64,000 nt of DNA. Source: Helichrysum umbraculigerum. Lineage: Eukaryota > Streptophyta > Magnoliopsida > Asterales > Asteraceae. The DNA lies in NCBI GenBank assembly GCA_949592205.1, contig CATIUR010000006.1:7759001-7823000 (forward strand), given 5' to 3'. The position numbers and the translations under genes were made by a program. Position 1 is the stretch's first letter. Every line of letters starts with the position of its first letter. A model generated the notes under the pieces. The model searched no databases. It saw only the letters and a program-made list of their open reading frames with translations, and was not told the origin of the DNA. Of this stretch, positions 58,350 to 64,000 are shown in pieces.

Positions 58350-59669
58350 TTATGTTGAAGTTGTGTTTGTTGTTGGGTCAGTGAAGAGTTGAGGATACTT
58401 GAGTCGCATTTGGTCCTCCCGTTCCCTGGTAAATTCCGGACCGCGTCGCGAATTCCACCTGACCTTGACAATGGGAATACGACTTTGTTTAAGTTGTTTG
58501 ACCTCACGGTCCATGATTTCAGCAGGTTCCTCAACAAAGTGAAGTTTCTCGTCAACTCGAATTTCATCGAGTGGAATGATAAGTGTCTCATCAGACAGAC
58601 ACTTCTTCAGATTTGAAACATGAAATGTGGGATGCACGCTGCTGAGTTCGGATGGCAGCTGCAATCGATAAGCCACTGGACCAATCCTTTCGAGGATCTC
58701 GAATGGTCCAATGTATCTGGGATTCAACTTCCCTCGTTTGCCAAATCGAATTACGCCTTTCCAAGGCGACACTTTGAGTAGTACTCGATCCCCAACTTGG
58801 AACTCGAGTGGTTTGCGTCTCACGTCAGCATAACTTTTCTGACTATCGCGCGCGGCCTTGAGCTTGTTTTGAATTCCGACGATTTTCTCGGTCGTCTCGT
58901 GAATGATTTCTGGACCTGTGAGTTGGCTATCCCCAACTTCGGTCCAACAGATAGGTGACCGGCACTTACGACCGTACAGTGCCTCGAATGGTGCAGCTTT
59001 AATGCTGGTATGATAACTGTTGTTGTACGAGAACTCGCACAATGGTAGGTGTTTTTCCCAGTTTACACCGAAGTCTACTACGCAGGCCCGTAGCATGTCT
59101 TCTAGTGTTTGAATGGTTCGTTCACTTTGGCCGTCGGTTTGAGGATGATATGCGGTACTCATATCAAGTCGAGTACCGAGGGATTTTTGAAGTGATTGCC
59201 AAAATTGTGAAGTGAAACGACTATCTCTATCGGAGATAATTGAGATTGGAACACCGTGTTTGGTCACGATTTCCTTCAGATAGATTCTGGTGAGGCGTTC
59301 CATTTTGTCGGATTCCTTGATTGCCAGGAAGTGAGCAGACTTTGTGAGACGATCCACGATCACCCAAATGGTATCGCAACCGTTCGCTGACTTGGGTAGT
59401 TTGGTTATGAAGTCCATGGCAATTTGTTCCCATTTCCATTCAGGAAGACTGGGTTGTTGAAGTAAACCAGAAGGTTTTTGATATTCAATTTTGACCTTGG
59501 AGCAAGTAAGACACTTGCTGACATAGGTGGCGATTTCAGCTTTCATGTTCGGCCACCAATAGAAGTCCTTGATACCGTGGTACATTTTGTCGGATCCCGG
59601 ATGGATAGAATATTTGGACTTGTGAGCTTCATCCATGACCAAGTCTCGTAGGTTCCCAAATTTAGGCAA
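58350..59669 (-). pseudogene. Integrase and chromodomain-like part of the chromovirus polyprotein
   Basis: About 440 codons are in the same frame as the upstream gag-RT part but separated from it by two stop codons, so no free-standing start is expected (the first codon at 59669 is TTG). Seen: zinc-binding H-H-C-C ('HKSKYSIHPG', 'CLTC'), catalytic D, D and E ('MDFI', 'ISDRDSRF', 'QSERTIQTLED'), the GPY/F module ('PRYIGPFEILERIG'), and a C-terminal segment 'VKVRWNSR..PEFTRERE' resembling a chromodomain. It would integrate element DNA in the nucleus; the chromodomain-like tail may guide site choice. The integrase catalytic residues are intact. Confidence 0.9.
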
Positions 59670-59792
59670 CTAGATTCGGTTTGAGAAATACCTAATCCCG
59701 TTAGGTTTGACTTCGAATTGTTTATCCATGCCTCGCAAGGCTTCATCTTTGACATTCTCGGGTTTTAAGGCTTCGAGTTGAGCAGTGAGAAT

Positions 59793-62700
59793 TTAAATGT
59801 TTAAATTGTTGTGAATGGTCATACTGAGGGCTCGAACCCGAAGTGGTTTCACTCGCTCTTTCCGACTGAGGGCATCAGCAATGACATTTGCTTTGCCTGG
59901 GTGATATTTGAGTTCGCAGTCGTAATCGGTAAGCAACTCGACCCATCGACGTTGCCTCATGTTGAGATCCTTCTGATCGAATATGTGTTGGAGACTTTTG
60001 TGGTCTGTAAAGATTGTGCACCTAGTGCCATAGAGATAATGTCTCCAGATTTTAAGAGCGAAAACAACGGCTCCTAACTCGAGGTCGTGGGTGGTGTAAT
60101 TCTTTTTATAAATCTTGAGCTGTCGTGAAGCATAAGCTATGACTTTGTCTCGTTGCATAAGCACGCAACCGAGACCTTGATGAGAAGCATCGCAGTATAC
60201 CACGAAGTCATCGGTGCCCTCGGGTAATGATAGAATAGGAGCACTGCAAAGCTTTTGTTTTAATAGTTGGAATGCCGACTCTTGTTTATCAGTCCAGTCA
60301 AACTTTTTGTCTTTCTGGGTCAGAGTCGTGAGTGGTAAGGCTATCTTGGAGAAATTTTCAATGAATCGTCGGTAATACCCGGCAAGACCCAAAAATTGGC
60401 GTACTTCGGTTGCAGTGGTGGGTGCTTGCCAGTCTTTAATAGCCTCGATTTTTGATGGGTCAACGTGAATCCCCTGACTGTCAATCACGTGACCAAGAAA
60501 TTGGACCGTTTGAATCCAGAACTCACACTTAGAGAATTTTGCATAGAGCTCCTCGTATTTAAGTAGTTCAAGGATGGTTTTGAGGTGTTGCGCATGTTCT
60601 TCTTTGTTTCGTGAATATATGAGGATGTCATCGATGAAGACAATGACAAACTTGTCAAGGTAAGGTTTACACACCCGCTTCATAAGGTCCATGAATACCG
60701 CCGGTGCGTTGGTTAGGCCGAATGGCATCACTTGGAATTCGTAATGACCATAGCGGGTTCGGAAAGTGGTTTTTGGAATGTCGGCATCGCGAACACGTAA
60801 TTGGTGATAACCGGATCGGAGATCAATCTTTGAATAACAACTCGATCCTTGAAGTTGGTCGAACAAATCATCGATTCGAGGAAGTGGATACCGGTTCTTG
60901 ACAGTTAACTTGTTCAACTCTCGGTAGTCGATACACATTCGAAAAGAACCGTCTTTCTTCTTAACAAATAGGACCGGAGCTCCCCAAGGTGAAGAACTCG
61001 GCCTGATAAATCCTCGTTCCAGGAGTTCCTGTAATTGGGTGGACAACTCCTGAAGTTCGGATGGAGCTAAACGGTATGGTGCCCGGGCCACAGGCGCAGC
61101 ACCTGGTACAAGATCAATTAAGAACTCAACCTGTCTTGGTGGTGGTAGACCAGGTAGTTCCTCGGGAAAGACTTCTGGAAAGTCTCGAACAATTGGAACA
61201 TCCTCAAGTCGATTCTCCTCCGACTTTTTCTCCATGATGTGCGCGAGGATTGCTGGATAACCCTTTCTCAGAAATTTTCGGGTTTTTAGGCAAGATATGA
61301 GGTTAAGTCTCGTCCCACCGGTCTCCCCCTGTATGACCAAGGTTCTACCGACGGTGAGAGGTATGCGAACAATTTTGTCATAGCAAATGATTTCAGCGCG
61401 ATGTTTGGATAACCAGTCCATGCCTACGATGACATCGAAACTCCCTATCTCGATTGGCATAAGATCTATGGAGAAGATTTCGTCGGCTAGGTTTAAAGTG
61501 CAATTAGGTATCACACTATCGGTTTCTATCAATTTACCATTTGCTAGCTCTACTGTGTACTTAACGTCTAAAGCAATAGGTGTGATGTCAAGTAGAGGGC
61601 AAAATTCATCGGAAATAAAACTTCTATCGGCACCAGTATCAAACAGAATAGAAGCAGTTAAATTGTTGAGGAGGAACATACCCGTGACCACATTCGGGTC
61701 CTGACGGGCGTCCCCTGAGTTGATCACGAAGGTGCTACTTTTGACGTTGTTGTTGTTGCGGTGGTTGTTGTTGTTGTTGCCCTTATTCTTCAATTTTGGG
61801 CACGTATCCCTAAAGTGTCCTGGATTCCCACATTCATAGCAGGACTTAGGTTGTCGGGCATTTTTGTCAGAGGGGTTGTTGTTGGATCTGGGGGCTCGGC
61901 AATCCTTAGTCGAATGCCCGTACCTCCTGCAGTTGTTGCAAGGAGTATTGCACTGACCAAAGTGATGATAGTTACACTTGGGACAATAAGGCCTGTCCCC
62001 GGTGTAGCTGCGGTTGGTTTCAGAGTTGGTGGTGTAGACTTGGATGGCGTTGTTTTTCTTGTTTGTGTTGTGGTGGTGTTCAGTGGATTTGCGTTTGTTG
62101 TTGTTGGAGGATGAGGTGTTGGAAGTCCCACGGTTGACAACTAGGGCCATGAGTTCGTGGGCTAAACGAATGGCACTTTCAGTGGTGGTTGGTTTGGATG
62201 AGGCGACATTTCCCTGGATGTTCTCAGGGAGTCCGCGAATGTATCTCTTAATGCCCTTACTTTCCGGTTCAACAAAGCTTGGGCATAGTAAAGCAAACTG
62301 CTGAAATTTTGTGGTATAATCAGCAACATCATTTCCCTGCACCGTCAGGTGCCAGAATTCCTCCTCCAGTCTGTGCAGTTCTTCTTCAGGACAGTATTTA
62401 TCTATCAGCTTCTTTTTCAGTTCGGCCCAAGGAAGTCGATTTGCAACCTCAAGGCCTACAGAGTTTGCGTGGGTTTTCCACCACGTGAGTGCACCTTCCT
62501 GAAAGGTGTAAGCAGTGAATTTGACTTTGTTGTTCTCAGTGCAGTCGCAGAGACTGAAAACGGATTCCATACGCTCAATCCAACGGATCAAGCCAATGGC
62601 ACCTTCCGTGCCCTTGAAATAGAGGGGTTTACAGCTGAGAAAGTCCTTGTAGGAACAAGGCTTGACAGTATGAGTGGTGGCGGTGGTATCAGCTGTTTCC

Positions 62701-62804
62701 TCGGACGTTCGGATTGGATCCCGAGCGGCCAAGGCGTCGGCTACGGCCCGATTAACGGCAGCAGCGAGTTCGGCTTCACTGTAACTCTTTTTCTTCGGTG
62801 GCAT
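59793..62804 (-). CDS. Gag-protease-RT-RNase H part of the chromovirus polyprotein
   Basis: 1003 residues from ATG 62804. Gag core ~70-225 ('WWKTHANSVG', 'YTTKFQQFALLCPSF'); zinc knuckles 'CPKCNYHHFGQC' (274-285), 'CNNCRRYGHSTKDC' (289-302) and 'CYECGNPGHFRDTC' (322-335); aspartic protease 'LFDTGADRSFI' with Asp389; RT ~560-770 with 'FIDDILIYS' (723-731); RNase H ~860-985 with 'YCDASHQGLG', 'TDHKSLQ' and 'HPGKANVIADALSRK'. The TAA at 59793-59795 ends the frame just after RNase H, before integrase. About 40 codons in the same frame separate it from the TAG at 59670-59672. All visible catalytic residues are present, so the element is young but inactive as it stands unless read-through occurs. 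Confidence 0.93.
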   Translation of the reverse strand: MPPKKKSYSEAELAAAVNRAVADALAARDPIRTSEETADTTATTHTVKPCSYKDFLSCKPLYFKGTEGAIGLIRWIERMESVFSLCDCTENNKVKFTAYTFQEGALTWWKTHANSVGLEVANRLPWAELKKKLIDKYCPEEELHRLEEEFWHLTVQGNDVADYTTKFQQFALLCPSFVEPESKGIKRYIRGLPENIQGNVASSKPTTTESAIRLAHELMALVVNRGTSNTSSSNNNKRKSTEHHHNTNKKNNAIQVYTTNSETNRSYTGDRPYCPKCNYHHFGQCNTPCNNCRRYGHSTKDCRAPRSNNNPSDKNARQPKSCYECGNPGHFRDTCPKLKNKGNNNNNHRNNNNVKSSTFVINSGDARQDPNVVTGMFLLNNLTASILFDTGADRSFISDEFCPLLDITPIALDVKYTVELANGKLIETDSVIPNCTLNLADEIFSIDLMPIEIGSFDVIVGMDWLSKHRAEIICYDKIVRIPLTVGRTLVIQGETGGTRLNLISCLKTRKFLRKGYPAILAHIMEKKSEENRLEDVPIVRDFPEVFPEELPGLPPPRQVEFLIDLVPGAAPVARAPYRLAPSELQELSTQLQELLERGFIRPSSSPWGAPVLFVKKKDGSFRMCIDYRELNKLTVKNRYPLPRIDDLFDQLQGSSCYSKIDLRSGYHQLRVRDADIPKTTFRTRYGHYEFQVMPFGLTNAPAVFMDLMKRVCKPYLDKFVIVFIDDILIYSRNKEEHAQHLKTILELLKYEELYAKFSKCEFWIQTVQFLGHVIDSQGIHVDPSKIEAIKDWQAPTTATEVRQFLGLAGYYRRFIENFSKIALPLTTLTQKDKKFDWTDKQESAFQLLKQKLCSAPILSLPEGTDDFVVYCDASHQGLGCVLMQRDKVIAYASRQLKIYKKNYTTHDLELGAVVFALKIWRHYLYGTRCTIFTDHKSLQHIFDQKDLNMRQRRWVELLTDYDCELKYHPGKANVIADALSRKERVKPLRVRALSMTIHNNLNI

Positions 62805-63105
62805 GATTCTTCAAGAAAAAGAAACAATAGGTACGTAAGAAACTGTAACATAATGATAATTGTGGTAGATGTACGTATTCAAGCGACATTATACACATCA
62901 CAAGTGTAGTAGTTCCATAATATAGATTTAAATCGAAAGAAATTGTCAATTGATATTACGTTGTTAAACGATTACAGACAATTTCGAGTTTGAGAATTCA
63001 AAAGTTACAGACTTAGATATTGTGCCAAAAGTTCCGGGAATTGTTTCATCCGGTCAATTTACATTAGTCCTATGAAAGCGTTATAAAGTGCAGATTCAGC
63101 CTAAG
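62805..63105. other. Spacer between leader ORF and gag
   Basis: 300 bp between the two ORFs; AT-rich, with no gene. It may hold the gag leader. Confidence 0.6.
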
Positions 63106-63600
63106 CTAATTCTGACGAAGATTGAGTTGTGGCATTAAGGCAGTGAGACGGTCAACGGACTCTGCAAGTCGGCTAACCATTCCGAGTGCCTCCTCGGTTT
63201 CCCTCAGGCGTGTCTCACATTGAGTCAACCTTGATCGCAGGACAGTGATTTCATTGTGATTGTCAGTCACTTGATTGTGAACGATCTCCATGGTCTCGAT
63301 GGTTTCACCCACTCGATTTTCGAGAACGTTCATATTGTTGATAGTGTTTTCATGGTCTTCAGAGACCTGAGCAACTTGTCCCATTAGGGTGAGTGTCCAG
63401 TTTTCTCGGGTCTCTTGCAACTCGATGTCCATGTCACGTAGTTGTTGCTCGTGACGGTGTAGCCTAGCGGACAAATCCGTTAGTGTGAATTGATTGGGGT
63501 ATGGGCCCGCTCGAGGCAACCTGGGGTTCCTCCTAGCTACCCTTGAACCTTGTGATTCGTACGAATGGGAACGAGATGAGTTGGGTGGTGTGTTTGCCAT
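63106..63600 (-). CDS. Coiled-coil leader ORF of the chromovirus
   Basis: 164 codons from ATG 63600, between primer site and gag in sense orientation. Residues 1-40 are Ser/Arg/Pro-rich ('SRSHSYESQGSRVARR'). Residues ~40-155 are charged and heptad-like ('LTDLSARLHRHEQQLRDMDI', 'RLTQCETRLRETEEAL', 'RLAESVDRLTALMP'), predicting a long coiled coil. I know no function; a structural or RNA-binding helper is a guess. The frame is intact, while gag-pol downstream has two stops. Confidence 0.65.
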   Translation of the reverse strand: MANTPPNSSRSHSYESQGSRVARRNPRLPRAGPYPNQFTLTDLSARLHRHEQQLRDMDIELQETRENWTLTLMGQVAQVSEDHENTINNMNVLENRVGETIETMEIVHNQVTDNHNEITVLRSRLTQCETRLRETEEALGMVSRLAESVDRLTALMPQLNLRQN

Positions 63601-63961
63601 TCTGAGACAGAGTGTTAGAAAGAATGAGGTCTACATTCATATAATATAATATAGCCTAAGATTGTAAGTGAGGTCTATTTATGTATATATACGTATATCA
63701 CATAATAACCTATTGAGTGTCTAGCACAGACATGTTTTTAAGTTCCGTTTCTCTCAAGGTCAGAGTCAACTAGTGTATCCTGTTCAGCCATAACTTCCTT
63801 CAGATCTTACATCATCTTTGTTTAATTGTACATAGTTGATCAAGCTATGTTAAATTAAATTCGTAGGCTGTAATCTCTGAACTGGTTATACCTAATAGGG
63901 AATACTGCCTAACGGTCATAGTCTAGGTCCACTAAATGCAACCTAGTTCGCTATAACCTTA
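63601..63961. other. 5' leader of the chromovirus, no ORF
   Basis: Untranslated leader between the primer-binding site and the coiled-coil ORF. Nothing else is recognised. Confidence 0.6.
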
Positions 63962-63974
63962 GGTTCTGATACCA
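63962..63974 (-). promoter_or_regulatory. Primer-binding site, initiator-Met tRNA type
   Basis: The minus strand reads 'TGGTATCAGAACC', three bases after the LTR end. It differs by one base from the usual TGGTATCAGAGCC. Confidence 0.85.
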
Positions 63975-63977
63975 ATC

Positions 63978-64000
63978 TGTGACACCCCCAAATTTGATGA
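63978..64000 (-). repeat. 5' LTR of the chromovirus, first 23 bp only
   Basis: These 23 bases are identical to 55626-55648 (TGTGACACCCCCAAATTTGA and onward). The rest of the LTR lies outside the window. Confidence 0.9.

Larger units (their letters stand above)
55626..64000 (-). mobile_element. Tekay/Del-type chromovirus (Ty3/gypsy), nearly full length, runs off window
   Basis: Reading the minus strand: 5' LTR end (63978 and beyond), Met-tRNA primer site, coiled-coil leader ORF, gag, protease, RT, RNase H, integrase with GPY/F and a C-terminal chromodomain-like segment, polypurine tract, and 3' LTR (55626-58315). The order PR-RT-RH-INT defines Ty3/gypsy, and the chromodomain-like tail defines chromoviruses. 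Coding sequence is one frame broken by two stop codons (59793-59795 and 59670-59672). The expected total length is ~11 kb if the 5' LTR matches the 3' LTR. Confidence 0.9.

Noticed and set aside
61761..62488. Plus-strand and alternative-frame ORFs opposite gag-pol
   Set aside because: They are shadows of the minus-strand gag coding sequence, whose zinc knuckles and gag core are unambiguous.
1..64000. tRNA, rRNA or organellar insertions
   Set aside because: No cloverleaf or conserved rRNA segment was found by eye; tRNA-like strings at 9862-9880 and 63962-63974 are primer-binding sites.

Overview
The window is nuclear DNA of a flowering plant with a large, transposon-rich genome. The evidence is GT-AG introns with plant-type exon structures, three plant gene families (an EH2/Pan1-like endocytosis protein, an organellar PPR protein and a clade-III glutamate-receptor-like channel), and plant LTR retrotransposons, MITEs and Helitron-like ends. 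The accessory ORF at 3.8-6.3 kb resembles ORFs that are abundant in daisy-family genomes and are often mis-named 'synaptobrevin, longin-like'. Asteraceae is therefore my best guess, as an inference and not a proof.

Layout. 1-13.8 kb is nested retrotransposon sequence: a gypsy LTR remnant; the 3' half of a Sirevirus-like copia element with two accessory ORFs (ORF1 in five exons, ORF2 intact), a polypurine tract and a 3' LTR; a minus-strand Tat/Athila-type LTR with tRNA-Asp-type primer site and a truncated leader ORF; and a second, decayed copy of ORF2 plus its LTR. 13.8-16.1 kb holds a MITE-like and a Helitron-like segment. 16.6-35.8 kb is the gene island: EH2-like (+, 13 exons, 1112 aa), PPR (-, one exon, 625 aa) and GLR3-like (-, 7 exons, 928 aa). 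All exon phases close and none of the three shows a lesion. 36-46.9 kb is intergenic, with MITEs, a solo-type Tat LTR and simple repeats, and I see no gene there. 46.9-64 kb is a stack of LTR elements: LTR fragments, a Tat LTR split by a chromovirus solo LTR with a perfect 5-bp target duplication (ATTTC), an oppositely oriented Tat LTR, and a nearly full-length Tekay/Del-type chromovirus on the minus strand that runs off the window end.

How the genes relate. The three host genes are not a pathway. EH2-like should act in clathrin-mediated endocytosis (TPLATE complex), the PPR protein in organelle RNA metabolism, and the GLR in ligand-gated cation signalling at membranes. EH2 and PPR are convergent; PPR and GLR are in tandem on the minus strand.

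Most interesting signals: (1) a multi-exon accessory gene inside a retrotransposon, with a duplicated leader block before each accessory ORF and a splice acceptor 2 nt before each start codon; (2) codon-level divergence between two ORF2 copies that looks like purifying selection; (3) GC-rich arrays of near-palindromic words at matching places in related LTRs but built from entirely different words; (4) an extra coiled-coil ORF in the chromovirus leader.
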